Positions 1-9,548 of a stretch of DNA of 52,158 nt are shown here, in pieces. Position 1 is the first letter of the stretch; every line of letters starts with the position of its first letter. The stretch comes from Bacteroidales bacterium. Its GTDB lineage: Bacteria; Bacteroidota; Bacteroidia; Bacteroidales; UBA932. Made by a program: the position numbers and the translations under genes. Below the pieces are notes generated by a model. That model was not told the DNA's origin and made no database searches. It saw only the letters and a list, made by a program, of their open reading frames with translations. The stretch covers positions 1 to 52,158 of the forward strand of contig JAFUFS010000003.1 in assembly GCA_017469745.1 (NCBI GenBank). Reading direction: 5' to 3'.

Positions 1-1516
1 CGGCGACCTTGAAGTCCATGTCACCGAGGTGATCCTCGTCACCGAGGATGTCGGTAAGGATGGCATAGCGGCCGTTGGGATCCTTCTCGTCGGTGATAAG
101 ACCCATTGCAACACCGGCTACGGGCTTGCTGATCTTCACACCGGCATCCATGAGTGCAAGGCAGCCACCGCAGATCGAAGCCTGCGAAGAGGAACCGTTG
201 GACTCAAGGATATCAGAAACGACGCGTACAGCGTAAGGGAACTCGGGAGCCTGGGGCATGACGGCCTTGAGGGCCCTGTAAGCCAGGTTTCCATGGCCGA
301 TCTCACGACGTCCTACGCTGCGCTGAGGCTTGGCCTCACCGGTAGCGAAAGGAGGGAAGTTGTAGTGGAGCATAAACTGCTGGTCGCCCTGGATGAGGAC
401 CTCGTCCATTTCCTTCATGTCAAGCTTTGTACCGAGGGTGACGGAGGCAAGGGCCTGGGTCTCGCCGCGGGTGAATATTGCTGAACCGTGGGCGCAGGGC
501 AGGTAGTCTACCTCGCACCAGATAGGGCGAACCTCGGTAGTGTGACGACCGTCGACGCGGAGACCCTCGTCGAGGACCAGGTTGCGGAGGGCTTCCCTCT
601 GCTCGTGGCCGAAGTAACGGTCGATCATCATCTTCTTCTCCTCGGCTTCCTCTTCGGTCAGTCCGAGAGACTCGATGCATTCTGCCTTGATGGCCTCGAA
701 ACCGTCCTCACGCTCATGCTTGGGCTTTGCGGACTTGGCCAGGGCATAGCACTTGTCGTATGCAAACTCATGTACTTTCTTGTGGATTTCCTCGTCTTCC
801 TCGTCGTGAGGGTAGTCGCGCTTGTTCACGTCAGTTCCAAGCTCAGCCATGAGCTCCTTCTGGACGCGGCAATGCTTCTTGATCTCCTCGTGGGCGAACT
901 TGATAGCTTCGAGCATCACATCCTCGGGAACTTCCTTCATCTCACCCTCGACCATCATGATGTTCTCCTCGGTAGCTGCGACCATGAGTTCAAGGTCGGC
1001 ATTCTCCATCTCGGAGAAGGTGGGGTTGATGACGAACTTGCCGTCGATGCGGCAGACCCTGACCTCAGAGACAGGACCACCGAAAGGAAGGTCGGAAGTA
1101 GCGAGTGCGCAGGATGCTGCGAGTCCGGCGAGAGCATCCGGCTGGATGTCCTTCTCCGCGGAGATGAGGTTCACGTTGACGAAAACCTCAAGATGGAAAT
1201 CATCCGGCCACAGAGGGCGGATGGGACGGTCCACCAGGCGGGAGATGAGCACCTCGTAGTCAGAGGGACGGCTCTCACGCTTGAGGAAACCTCCGGGAAA
1301 ACGTCCGGCGGAGTAGTATTTTTCCCTGTAATCAACAGTGAGGGGCATGAAATCGGTCCCCTCCTTCACTTCCTTGGCGCAGGTCACGGTGGCGAGGAGC
1401 ATGGTGCCTCCCATCTTGACGACTGCGGAACCGGCTGCCTGCTTGGCGAGTTTACCGGTCTCGATCTCGATTATCCGGCCGTCGGACAATTCGATCTTCT
1501 TTGTAACAACGTTCAT
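1..1516 (-). CDS. pnp: Polyribonucleotide nucleotidyltransferase (PNPase), partial
   Basis: Phosphorolytic 3'-5' exoribonuclease that degrades RNA to nucleoside diphosphates, usually as a trimer. About 505 N-terminal residues are visible from ATG at 1516 (begins [14 protein letters not shown]); the 3' part, which should hold the KH and S1 RNA-binding domains, lies outside the window. Visible are the first RNase PH fold ([20 protein letters not shown] region), the helical linker with an acidic stretch, and the second RNase PH fold ([14 protein letters not shown], then the [13 protein letters not shown] and [15 protein letters not shown] segments that are family hallmarks). It lies downstream of rpsO in the same direction, the classic rpsO-pnp order, with a terminator hairpin between them. 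Identification is firm. Confidence 0.97.
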   Translation of the reverse strand, partial: MNVVTKKIELSDGRIIEIETGKLAKQAAGSAVVKMGGTMLLATVTCAKEVKEGTDFMPLTVDYREKYYSAGRFPGGFLKRESRPSDYEVLISRLVDRPIRPLWPDDFHLEVFVNVNLISAEKDIQPDALAGLAASCALATSDLPFGGPVSEVRVCRIDGKFVINPTFSEMENADLELMVAATEENIMMVEGEMKEVPEDVMLEAIKFAHEEIKKHCRVQKELMAELGTDVNKRDYPHDEEDEEIHKKVHEFAYDKCYALAKSAKPKHEREDGFEAIKAECIESLGLTEEEAEEKKMMIDRYFGHEQREALRNLVLDEGLRVDGRHTTEVRPIWCEVDYLPCAHGSAIFTRGETQALASVTLGTKLDMKEMDEVLIQGDQQFMLHYNFPPFATGEAKPQRSVGRREIGHGNLAYRALKAVMPQAPEFPYAVRVVSDILESNGSSSQASICGGCLALMDAGVKISKPVAGVAMGLITDEKDPNGRYAILTDILGDEDHLGDMDFKVA

Positions 1517-1540
1517 TTGACTGCTTTAACCGCTTAATCT

Positions 1541-1587
1541 AAAAAAAGAAAGGGTTGGCCGCAACTGGTGCGCGCCAATCCCTTTTT
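1541..1587 (-). terminator. Rho-independent terminator after rpsO
   Basis: On the minus strand a GC-rich stem (arms at 1574-1585 and 1549-1560, one bulged base) is followed by a T-rich run (CTTTCTTTTTTT). It sits between the rpsO stop and the pnp start. It should end most rpsO transcripts and may leave partial read-through into pnp. In other bacteria this intergenic hairpin is also an RNase III or PNPase autoregulation site; that is only an analogy here. Confidence 0.75.
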
Positions 1588-1604
1588 GTGTTCCTATCGT
1601 ACGA

Positions 1605-1880
1605 TTATCGACGGAGACCGAGCTCCTTGATGATCTTTCTGTATCTTTCGATGTCCGTCTTCTGGAGATAATCCAGCATCTGACGTCTCTTACCTACGAG
1701 GCGGAGAAGGGAACGGCGTGTGACAACGTCCTTCTTGTTCTTCTTCACATGCTCAGTGAGGTGATTGATACGGTAGGAAAATAAAGCAACTTGACTCTCA
1801 GGTGAGCCGGTGTCTGTATTAGACTTCCCGTACTTTGCGAAAATCTCTTGCTTCTTGTCGGCTTCTAAATACTCTGCCAT
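1605..1880 (-). CDS. rpsO: 30S ribosomal protein S15
   Basis: Small-subunit protein that binds 16S rRNA in the central domain. The 91-residue product starting at ATG 1880 ([18 protein letters not shown]) has the usual S15 length and the family signature [20 protein letters not shown] followed by [24 protein letters not shown] longer frame extends upstream but adds a non-family hydrophobic leader and would begin inside the promoter, so the ATG at 1880 is preferred. A strong promoter lies upstream and a terminator downstream, so the gene is largely its own transcription unit ahead of pnp. Confidence 0.98.
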   Translation of the reverse strand: MAEYLEADKKQEIFAKYGKSNTDTGSPESQVALFSYRINHLTEHVKKNKKDVVTRRSLLRLVGKRRQMLDYLQKTDIERYRKIIKELGLRR

Positions 1881-1940
1881 TTCGCAAAAAATAATGATTA
1901 AAAATAAACTGCAAGCTTTCCGCACCGCGCGAAAAGCCTG

Positions 1941-1971
1941 CAAATATACCGATAATTTTCAGAGAATCAAA
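1941..1971 (-). promoter_or_regulatory. Bacteroidetes-type promoter for rpsO
   Basis: Minus strand reads TTTG, 19 bases, TATATTTG: an exact match to the Bacteroidetes sigma-ABfr consensus (TTTG, 19-21 bases, TAnnTTTG). The -7 element is at 1941-1948 and the -33 element at 1968-1971, overlapping the stop codon of the upstream metallopeptidase gene. The predicted leader is about 55 bases. Confidence 0.8.
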
Positions 1972-2524
1972 AAATTCTAAACTTTCTTAGCTCTTTTTCT
2001 TTCCTGCGATGGTCCGGGCAGATGCTTTCGAGAAGGGCATGGAAGGCTTTCCCGTGGTCGGGATGCCTTAGATGACACAATTCATGCAGAATTACATAAT
2101 CCCTCAACTCATCCGGCAGGCGCATGAGATTGAGGTTGAGGTTGATGTTCCCTTTGCGGGAGCAGCTTCCCCAGTTGGAGACATTGTGCTTGATGCGTAC
2201 CTGGTTGTAGGTGAAGGAATATTTTTCCGCCAGCTCTGCCAGCCTGACCGGAAGCTCGGCCTTAGCCCTGAGACGCATCTTTTCGATTTCCTCGGCGGAC
2301 GGCTGAGGTTCATCCTGGAACCGGAGTCTCTGATTCTCCATGGTTCTTAGCACCCAGTCCTTACGCGAAAGGAAAAACTCCAGGCCCACCCTGTACGGCA
2401 CCAGCCAGGGCATCGTGACCACCACGCCACGGCGCTCGGAAACTCTCAGGGTAATCCGCCTTGAACGACTGTTCTTTCGAAGGACCACCTGGCCTGCATC
2501 TGGATCAAGGTATGTTTTCTCCAT
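1967..2524 (-). CDS. YgjP-like zinc metallopeptidase (M48-related, DUF45)
   Basis: Predicted cytoplasmic zinc metallopeptidase of the YgjP/DUF45 family; its substrate is unknown. The 185-residue product carries HELCH at about residues 147-151 and a further zinc-ligand histidine in HPDHGKAFH near residue 158, with the family segment VSNWGSCSRKGNINLNLNL just before. The start is set at ATG 2524; a TTG at 2536 would add four residues. It is divergent from the GH78 gene and runs into the rpsO promoter. The family call is strong, the role unknown. Confidence 0.85.
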   Translation of the reverse strand: MEKTYLDPDAGQVVLRKNSRSRRITLRVSERRGVVVTMPWLVPYRVGLEFFLSRKDWVLRTMENQRLRFQDEPQPSAEEIEKMRLRAKAELPVRLAELAEKYSFTYNQVRIKHNVSNWGSCSRKGNINLNLNLMRLPDELRDYVILHELCHLRHPDHGKAFHALLESICPDHRRKEKELRKFRIF

Positions 2525-2553
2525 GGATTCAGTCAAAGTTCGACAAAAATAGT

Positions 2554-2561
2554 TATTTTTG
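2554..2561 (+). promoter_or_regulatory. Candidate -7 element for the glycosidase cluster
   Basis: TATTTTTG matches TAnnTTTG and lies about 37 bases before the GH78 start codon in the gap between divergent genes. No clear TTG -33 element was found at 19-21 bases, so this is a weaker prediction than the rpsO promoter. Confidence 0.45.
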
Positions 2562-2598
2562 TATTATACCTGAAAACACTAACAAATCCATACCACAA

Positions 2599-5202
2599 AT
2601 GAAATCAATGAGAGTTTTATTCATGAGCTCCGCTCTTGCGGCACTGGCTTTCATCGCCGCCGCCTGCAGCTCCGCTCCTGCCGGCCAGGTCGGAACCAAG
2701 GTTCCCGCTCTTGACGATTCCGCCTGGAACGCCTCCAAGTGGATCTCCGTAGCCGACGCTCCGGTGATAACCGGCAAGATAGAAGGCGAAAACCGCCGCG
2801 CCGCCGATGGAGCAAGTTGGTTCATCACCACGGTGAAGAACGACAAGAAGGTCACCTCGGCGAAATGGATGACCGCCGGACTCGGCACCTACGATCTCTT
2901 CGTCAACGGCAATCCCGTGGGCAAGGAAGTCCTGAAGCCTGGTTTCACCCATTATGCCAAGACCAAGAGATCCTTCACCTATGACATCACCGACGGCTTC
3001 AAGACAGCTTCCGGTGGACAGAATGTCCTTTCCGTCCAGGTGACCCCCGGCTGGTGGGCTGACAAGATCGTCACTCCCGGAGGAAATGACGGAATGATCG
3101 GAAAGAAGTGCGCCTTCAGGGGCGTGCTCGAGCTCACTTTCGCAGACGGAACCAAGAAGCTTTACGGTACCGACCTCGAGAACTGGAAGGCCGGGATCGC
3201 TGGTCCCATCAAGCATGCAGGAATCTTCGACGGAGAAGTCTTTGACGCAAGGATCCCCCAGGGATTCGTTACTACTGAAAAATTCACCGCTCCCGAGGAG
3301 AACACGGAATTCCATGGAGAAATCCTTCCTTCAGAGGGCGCTGAGATCTACATGCGTGAGGATCTCGCCATTTCCCCTGTCAGGGCCTACACATGGAAGG
3401 ACATCGAGGGAGCCGGCGAAGAGGAATACGGCAAGGTCGTGATCGCCAAGGAGTTCGCTCCCGGAGAGGAAATGGTCATCCGCCAGGGTGAGACTCTGGT
3501 GGTCGACTTCGGCCAGAATGCCGCAGCCGTTCCTTCATTCGTTTTCAAGGCCAAGGAAGGAACAGTGCTCACCTGCCTGCCTTCAGAACTCCTGAACGAC
3601 GGTAACGGTGCAAAGAGCCGCGGAATGGACGGTCCCGAAGGCAGCTGCCACAGGACCAACCTCCGTATCGCCGACTGGGGAATCAGGCTCGACTACACCT
3701 TCGCCGCCTCCAAGGATTTTGTCTGCTACAGGCCGACCCACACCTTCTTCGGCTACCGTCTGATCTCGGTCACCGCCACCGACGAAGTCACGATCAAGTC
3801 GGTCGAATCCATCCCTGTGACCTCCATCGCAGAGGAGATCGAGACCGGAAAGATCACCACCGGCAACGACCTCATCAACAAGCTGATCTCCAACACTGTC
3901 TGGGGACAGCGCTCCAACTACCTGTCAGTTCCCACCGACTGCCCTCAGAGGGACGAACGTCTCGGTTGGACTGCCGACACACAGGTCTTCACGGAGACCG
4001 GAACCTTCTTCGCCAACACCGACAACTTCTTCCACAAGTGGATGCGTGACATGCGCGACACACAGAATGAGTTCGGTGCATTCCCCGGAGTCGCTCCCCT
4101 CGCACAGTACGGAGCCGAGAAGACTTCAATGATGAGGCTCGGATGGGCTGACGCCGGAATCATCGTACCCTGGACCGTCTGGAAGCAGTTCGGCGACAAA
4201 TCCATCATCGACGAGAACTGGGAGGCGATCGACCGCTTCATGAACCACATCAACGACACCAAGTACGACCACAAGACCCTGAGCGCCGAGAACGGCAACT
4301 ACCAGTGGGCAGACTGGCTCAGCTACGAGCCCCTCGAGAGCAACGGCGGCGGAGCCTTCACAAGGGATAAGGACGGAAAGAGAGTTCCTCTTCCCGACGC
4401 CTATGTCTACTGGAATTACCTCAGCGCTTCCTACTGGGCAATCGACGCCGGAATGATGCGCGACATGGCAGCCGCATCTGGACGCGACGCCGCCAGGTAC
4501 CAGGCAATGGAAGATGCTGCAAAGGATTACTTGAAGAAGACCTTCCTGAAGCCCGACGGAACATTCAAGACCCCGATCCTGAACACCATGCAGACTCCGG
4601 CCCTCTTCGCCCTTAAAAACCATCTTGTCGAAGGTGCTGCCAAGGACAACATGATCGCACGTCTGCGCCAGAATTTCGTCGACCACGGCAACTGCCTGCA
4701 GACCGGTTTCCTCGGCACTTCCATCCTGATGGGCACCCTGACCGACAACGGCATGGTGGACATCGCCTACGAGCTTCTCTTCCAGAGGAAGAACCCCAGC
4801 TGGCTGTACTCAATCGACAATGGCGCCACCACCATCTGGGAGCGCTGGAACAGTTACACGCATGAGTCCGGCATGGGTCCCAAGGGCATGAACAGCTTCA
4901 ACCACTACGCCTATGGAGCAGTCTGCGCCTGGATCTGGGAGACTGTCGCCGGCATCGCAGCCGACACCGCACAGCCTGGTTTCAAGCACATCATCATGAA
5001 GCCCGTTCCCGACAAGAGGCTCGGCAACATCGACGCTGAGTTCAACTCAGCTGCCGGTCTGATCAAGAGTTCCTGGAAATACGAAGGCGACAAGTGGATC
5101 TGGGAATTCACCGTTCCTGAAGGAGCCACCGCCACCGTCACCCTCCCCGGCGAGACCGAGTCCAAGGACTACACCGCAGGAACCTACAAAGTCGAGAAGT
5201 AA
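2599..5202 (+). CDS. GH78 alpha-L-rhamnosidase, lipoprotein
   Basis: Removes terminal alpha-L-rhamnose from plant glycans or glycosides, probably anchored to a membrane facing the periplasm or cell surface. The 867-residue product from ATG 2599 has a lipoprotein signal with lipid-attachment Cys23 (FIAAAC). A longer in-frame start at 2461 would bury this signal, so it is rejected. After N-terminal beta-sandwich regions the catalytic (alpha/alpha)6 domain carries DCPQRDERLGW (residues 447-457, predicted general acid Asp452) and TIWERW (predicted base Glu748), both GH78 hallmarks. It is the first of three co-directional glycosidases, 12 bases from GH3. The family is firm; the exact linkage is not known. 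Confidence 0.93.
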   Translation: MKSMRVLFMSSALAALAFIAAACSSAPAGQVGTKVPALDDSAWNASKWISVADAPVITGKIEGENRRAADGASWFITTVKNDKKVTSAKWMTAGLGTYDLFVNGNPVGKEVLKPGFTHYAKTKRSFTYDITDGFKTASGGQNVLSVQVTPGWWADKIVTPGGNDGMIGKKCAFRGVLELTFADGTKKLYGTDLENWKAGIAGPIKHAGIFDGEVFDARIPQGFVTTEKFTAPEENTEFHGEILPSEGAEIYMREDLAISPVRAYTWKDIEGAGEEEYGKVVIAKEFAPGEEMVIRQGETLVVDFGQNAAAVPSFVFKAKEGTVLTCLPSELLNDGNGAKSRGMDGPEGSCHRTNLRIADWGIRLDYTFAASKDFVCYRPTHTFFGYRLISVTATDEVTIKSVESIPVTSIAEEIETGKITTGNDLINKLISNTVWGQRSNYLSVPTDCPQRDERLGWTADTQVFTETGTFFANTDNFFHKWMRDMRDTQNEFGAFPGVAPLAQYGAEKTSMMRLGWADAGIIVPWTVWKQFGDKSIIDENWEAIDRFMNHINDTKYDHKTLSAENGNYQWADWLSYEPLESNGGGAFTRDKDGKRVPLPDAYVYWNYLSASYWAIDAGMMRDMAAASGRDAARYQAMEDAAKDYLKKTFLKPDGTFKTPILNTMQTPALFALKNHLVEGAAKDNMIARLRQNFVDHGNCLQTGFLGTSILMGTLTDNGMVDIAYELLFQRKNPSWLYSIDNGATTIWERWNSYTHESGMGPKGMNSFNHYAYGAVCAWIWETVAGIAADTAQPGFKHIIMKPVPDKRLGNIDAEFNSAAGLIKSSWKYEGDKWIWEFTVPEGATATVTLPGETESKDYTAGTYKVEK

Positions 5203-5214
5203 ACCGCACGAAAG

Positions 5215-7341
5215 ATGCGCAAAACCCGTCTGTTAGTTGCATCCTTGTTTGTCTGTGCCACAGCTGTGGCGCAGACTTATCCTTTTCAGGACAGGAATCT
5301 CAGCCCCGAAAAAAGGGCTGAGGACCTGATCTCCCGCCTCACCCTCGAGGAAAAAACCGGACTCACGATCAATGCATCCCAGGCCGTTCAACGGCTTGGC
5401 ATCAAGGACTACAACTGGTGGAACGAAGCCCTGCACGGAGTCGGGAGGAACGGTTCGGCTACCACCTTCCCGATGCCGGTGGGAATGGCTGCCTCATTCG
5501 ACGATGCCCTGCTTGAGGAAGTCTTCACGGCTGTCAGCGACGAGGCAAGGGTAAAGCACCGGATCGCCGACCTGGAAGGTTCACACGGCATCTACCAGGG
5601 CCTTACCTTCTGGACTCCGAACATCAACATATTCCGTGACCCACGGTGGGGACGCGGGATGGAGACTTATGGGGAAGATCCCTACCTGATGGGAAGGATG
5701 GGCATGGCGGTCGTCCACGGCCTTCAGGGACCTGACGACAGTCCGGTCCGCAAGCTCCAGGCATGCGCCAAGCATTTCGCCGTCCATTCCGGTCCTGAAC
5801 CGGAACGCCATCGTTTTGATGCAAGGCCCACAAGGAGAGACCTTTACGAGACCTACCTCCCTGCTTTCAAGGACCTGGTCACCAAGGCGGGAGTCGAAGA
5901 GGTCATGACAGCCTACAACAGTTTCGAGGGCCAGCCCTGCGGAGCCAGCGACTACCTTATCGACACCGTGCTCCACGGAAAATGGGGCTACAAGGGAGTG
6001 ATCATCTCCGACGCCTGGGCCGTTGCCGACTTCTTCATGGAAGGCAGGCATGAATATGTGAAAGACCAGGCTACTGCGGCTGCAATCGCCGTACAGCATG
6101 GTGTAGATGTTGAATGCGGCCATGCCTACCAGGCCATCCCGGAGGCCATTGAACGCGGCCTTCTTACCGAAGCCGAACTCGACCGCAACCTGAAGAGGAT
6201 CATTGTATCCCGCATCCGCCTGGGTGAATTCGACGGCATCGACCCCTGGTCTTCCCTTCCCGAAAGCATAGTGGAAGGTCCTGAACACAGGGCCCTTGCC
6301 CTCAGGATGGCCAGGGAAACCATGGTCCTGCTACAGAACCGTGGTGGAATCCTGCCTCTCGCCCCTGGCTCCAAGGTGGCCCTTGTAGGTCCCAATGCAG
6401 ATGAAGCAGAAATGCAGTGGGGCAACTACAATCCAATTCCCAAAGAGACCGTCACCCTGCTCGATGCTCTCAAAGCCAGGCTCGGAGACGTCAAGTACGT
6501 GAAAGGCTGCAGCCACCTCGAAGAAGAGACTCCCTCCGAAGAGGTCCTGAAAGAACTTGAAGGAATCGAGACAGTGATCTTTGCCTCCGGAATCTCACCC
6601 ACTTATGAAGGAGAGATGGGAGACGCCGGCGGCTTCCCCGGATTCATGGGCGGAGACCGCACCAGTGTCGAACTGCCCAAGGTCCAGAGCGAGCTGATCT
6701 CCTCCCTGAAGAAGGCCGGAAAGAAGATCATCCTGGTCAACTTCAGCGGCTCCGCGATGTCCCTCGTGCCCGAGACCGGTAACTGCGAGGCCATACTCCA
6801 GGCCTGGTACCCCGGCCAGGAGGGAGGCACCGCCATAACCGATGTGCTCTTCGGAGACTACAATCCTTCAGGCAAGCTTCCCGTCACAGTCTACAGGGAT
6901 GACTCCCAGCTGCCTCCTTTCGTGGACTACAGCATGAAGGGACGCACTTACCGCTTCATGACGGAGGAGCCCCTCTATCAGTTCGGCTACGGCCTGAGCT
7001 ACACCTCATTCAAGGTCAGGCGCATGCGCGTCAGGGACGGAAAGGTCATAGTCAAGGTCAGGAACACCGGCAAGAGGGACGGAGACGAAGTCATCCAGCT
7101 CTATGTAACCAGGCCTGACGACACAGACGGCCCTGTACGCACCCTCCGTGGATTCAAGAGGGTCGGCATCCCTGCCGGAAAAAAGGTCAAAGTCGAGATT
7201 CCAATCAATGACGAGACCTTCCTCTGGTGGGATGAAGCTTCACAGGACATGACGCCCCGGGAAGGCAACTATGTCCTTCAGATCGGCACCAGTTCCTCTC
7301 CGAAGGATCTCCTGAGCCGAAAGTACCGCTACACGATTTAA
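5215..7341 (+). CDS. GH3 beta-glycosidase (beta-glucosidase/xylosidase type)
   Basis: Exo-acting retaining beta-glycosidase, likely periplasmic: 708 residues with a signal peptide ending near VAQ. The N-terminal TIM barrel holds WWNEALHGVGR, the KHF-H substrate-binding motif (ACAKHFAVHSGPEPERH) and the nucleophile region GVIISDAW (Asp266). The alpha/beta sandwich (VALVGPNADE onward, with WYPGQEGG) and a C-terminal fibronectin III-like domain (LRGFKRVGIPAGKKVKVEIPI) follow. WWNEALHG is common in xylosidase-like GH3 members, so beta-xylosidase or beta-glucosidase activity is possible. It lies between GH78 and GH29 with very short gaps, so they are probably co-transcribed. Confidence 0.92.
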   Translation: MRKTRLLVASLFVCATAVAQTYPFQDRNLSPEKRAEDLISRLTLEEKTGLTINASQAVQRLGIKDYNWWNEALHGVGRNGSATTFPMPVGMAASFDDALLEEVFTAVSDEARVKHRIADLEGSHGIYQGLTFWTPNINIFRDPRWGRGMETYGEDPYLMGRMGMAVVHGLQGPDDSPVRKLQACAKHFAVHSGPEPERHRFDARPTRRDLYETYLPAFKDLVTKAGVEEVMTAYNSFEGQPCGASDYLIDTVLHGKWGYKGVIISDAWAVADFFMEGRHEYVKDQATAAAIAVQHGVDVECGHAYQAIPEAIERGLLTEAELDRNLKRIIVSRIRLGEFDGIDPWSSLPESIVEGPEHRALALRMARETMVLLQNRGGILPLAPGSKVALVGPNADEAEMQWGNYNPIPKETVTLLDALKARLGDVKYVKGCSHLEEETPSEEVLKELEGIETVIFASGISPTYEGEMGDAGGFPGFMGGDRTSVELPKVQSELISSLKKAGKKIILVNFSGSAMSLVPETGNCEAILQAWYPGQEGGTAITDVLFGDYNPSGKLPVTVYRDDSQLPPFVDYSMKGRTYRFMTEEPLYQFGYGLSYTSFKVRRMRVRDGKVIVKVRNTGKRDGDEVIQLYVTRPDDTDGPVRTLRGFKRVGIPAGKKVKVEIPINDETFLWWDEASQDMTPREGNYVLQIGTSSSPKDLLSRKYRYTI

Positions 7342-7355
7342 TATATTACAGTAAT

Positions 7356-8684
7356 ATGAAGACACTCAAAACCTTACTTGCAGCGACACTCATGCTGGCA
7401 GCATCCGTGGTTGCATATTCACAGACCTACACTCCTTCGGAGGGGAACCTCCAGGCGAGGAAGGACTTCGTGAACGAACGTTTCGGAATTTTCCTGCATT
7501 GGGGAATCTATGCCTCCTATGCCCAGGGAGAATGGTACCTCAACAACGGCAAGCTCAACAAGAATGAATATGCCAAGGCCGCCAGCGGCTTCTATCCCGC
7601 AAGGTACAACGCCGAAGAGTGGGTCAAGGCTTTCAAGGATGCCGGTGCCGGCTACGTCACCATCACCTCACGCCATCACGACGGCTTCTCGATGTTCGAC
7701 ACCAAGGCCTCTGACTACAACATAGTAAAGGCCACTCCCTATGCCCACGACGTCATCAAGGATCTTGACGACGCCTGCGTCAAGGAAGGCTTGAAACTCC
7801 AGTTCTACTATTCGATCCTGGACTGGGAGCGCGAGGACTTCCCCATCGGACGCAGCGGAAGGGATTCCGGCCGCAAGGGAGACCAACAGGACTACAACCA
7901 CTACTTCAATTTCATGAAGGCACAGGTCAGGGAACTCCTCACCCAGTACCACACCCGCGCTCTGTGGTTCGACGGTTACTGGGATCATAGCAAGGACGAG
8001 GTCCCCTTCGACTGGAGGATGCCCGAGTTCTACAACTACATCCACTCGATCAATCCCGACTGCCTCATCTGCAACAACCACCACATCGCCCCGATCGACG
8101 GCGAGGACTACCAGACCTTCGAGAGGGACCTCCCCGGAAGGAACACCGCAGGCTTCTCCGCCGGCCAGGAAGTGAGTGAGATAATCCCCATCGAGATGTG
8201 CCAGACCATGAACCATTCATGGGGATATTCAGTAGCCGACCAGGACTACAAGTCCGTCGGAACCCTTGTACGCCTGCTGGCCCAGTGCGCTTCGATGAAC
8301 TGCAACCTGTTACTCAACATAGGCCCCCAGGCCAACGGTGAGCTTCCTGCCACAGCGCTGGAGCGTCTCAAGGGCATGGGTGCATGGATGAGGGTCAACG
8401 GTGAATCCATCAGAGGCTGCGGCCCCGGCCCTCTCGGAGAGCAGGAGTGGGGTGTCACCACAGCCCCTGTCGAGGGCGGAAAGACATTCTACCTCCACCT
8501 CTTCAAGGATCCTGGCGCCGTCATCGAGATCCCGGTCGCCAAGAAGGCCAAGGTCCTGAGCGTAACTGCTCTTGACGGAGGCAAGACGATCGCCACAAAG
8601 AAAGTCGGCGAGAAGCTCTTTGTTACCGTTCCCGGTGAACTTCCCGCCGATTCCGACTATGTCATCAAGGTGACGCTGAAATAG
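7356..8684 (+). CDS. GH29 alpha-L-fucosidase
   Basis: Retaining exo-alpha-L-fucosidase, exported (signal peptide with a likely cut after VAYSQ). The 442-residue product shows the GH29 opening ERFGIFLHWGIYA, the SRHHDGFSMFDTK motif, and the nucleophile segment ALWFDGYWD with Asp206. The C-terminus has a short beta-sandwich region (VTVPGELPADSDYVIKVTLK). It is the last gene of the GH78-GH3-GH29 set, 14 bases after GH3, and converges on the SDR gene. Released fucose could feed the fucP-fucI pair found 21 kb away. The acid/base residue could not be assigned by eye. Confidence 0.93.
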   Translation: MKTLKTLLAATLMLAASVVAYSQTYTPSEGNLQARKDFVNERFGIFLHWGIYASYAQGEWYLNNGKLNKNEYAKAASGFYPARYNAEEWVKAFKDAGAGYVTITSRHHDGFSMFDTKASDYNIVKATPYAHDVIKDLDDACVKEGLKLQFYYSILDWEREDFPIGRSGRDSGRKGDQQDYNHYFNFMKAQVRELLTQYHTRALWFDGYWDHSKDEVPFDWRMPEFYNYIHSINPDCLICNNHHIAPIDGEDYQTFERDLPGRNTAGFSAGQEVSEIIPIEMCQTMNHSWGYSVADQDYKSVGTLVRLLAQCASMNCNLLLNIGPQANGELPATALERLKGMGAWMRVNGESIRGCGPGPLGEQEWGVTTAPVEGGKTFYLHLFKDPGAVIEIPVAKKAKVLSVTALDGGKTIATKKVGEKLFVTVPGELPADSDYVIKVTLK

Positions 8685-8705
8685 CGTTGTCCGAAGATAA
8701 TCCTT

Positions 8706-9545
8706 CTAGACCCCGCCGAAGGCGCTGTAGCCGCCATCGACGGGGATTATTACACCCGTAACGAATGACGAGATGTCGCTCAGCAGGTAGAGCATGGTAC
8801 CTACCAGATCCTCCGGCTCTCCGAACTTGTGGGTCGGAGTGTTGGCGATGATCTTCTTGCCACGAGGCTTCAAGGCTCCTGTCGCCTCATCGGTAAGGAG
8901 GAAGCGGTTCTGGTCGGTCAGGAAGAATCCAGGGGCGATGGCGTTGCAGCGGATGCCCATCTGGGCCACATGCACAGCAAACCACTGGGTGAAATTGTTG
9001 ATCGCACCCTTGGCCGCTGAATAGGCGGGGATCTTCGTCAAAGGACGGATAGAATTCATCGAGGAGATGTTCAGCACATTGCCCTTTCCGGCCTCCAGCA
9101 TGTCCTGGGTGAAGACCATGGTAGCAAGCAGGGTGCCCTTGAAATTGAGGTCGAAGACCTGGTCGAAGCCTCCGAGATCTAGGCCGTAGAAGGTGCTGCC
9201 AAGGTCGATCCCGGGTTCCATCTGCTCTGCAGCGCAAGTAGCTTTAGGGGAATTGCCACCGGCGCAGTTGATCAGGATGTCGATCCTGCCAAGCTTCTCA
9301 TGAATAAGGTCCCTGGCCGCTTCGAGAGCCTGCTTGTCCAAGGTGCTGGCTGAGATGCCGATGCATTTGACACCGAACTCGGCAGCGATCGCTTCTCCCT
9401 TTGCGGGATTGTCCACGCTGCGGCTGATTACCGCCAGGTTGACCCCTGCCTGTGCAAGGCCCCTTGTCAGGGCCATGCCTATTACTCCGAAACCGCCGGT
9501 GATGACGCAGTTCCGGCCTTTCAAATCGTCGAATGAGTACTTCAT
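8706..9545 (-). CDS. SDR oxidoreductase, D-mannonate oxidoreductase-like
   Basis: Classical short-chain dehydrogenase/reductase of 279 residues. Visible are the nucleotide-binding TGGFGVIG (residues 16-23), NCAGG (93-97), catalytic Ser162, Tyr175 and Lys179 (YSAAK), and the C-terminal PVDGGYSAFGGV. The NCAGGNSPKAT segment resembles SDRs annotated as D-mannonate oxidoreductase (fructuronate reductase) or gluconate 5-dehydrogenase in Bacteroidetes. It is the last gene of a five-gene operon, 3 bases after gnd. In this context the likely reaction is interconversion of fructuronate and mannonate or of 5-ketogluconate and gluconate; the substrate is inferred. Confidence 0.85.
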   Translation of the reverse strand: MKYSFDDLKGRNCVITGGFGVIGMALTRGLAQAGVNLAVISRSVDNPAKGEAIAAEFGVKCIGISASTLDKQALEAARDLIHEKLGRIDILINCAGGNSPKATCAAEQMEPGIDLGSTFYGLDLGGFDQVFDLNFKGTLLATMVFTQDMLEAGKGNVLNISSMNSIRPLTKIPAYSAAKGAINNFTQWFAVHVAQMGIRCNAIAPGFFLTDQNRFLLTDEATGALKPRGKKIIANTPTHKFGEPEDLVGTMLYLLSDISSFVTGVIIPVDGGYSAFGGV

Positions 9546-9548
9546 GTC

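Noticed and set aside
488..1537. 349-residue open frame antisense to pnp
   Set aside because: Shadow of a well-conserved gene; no protein family features, codon pattern is that of the reverse complement.
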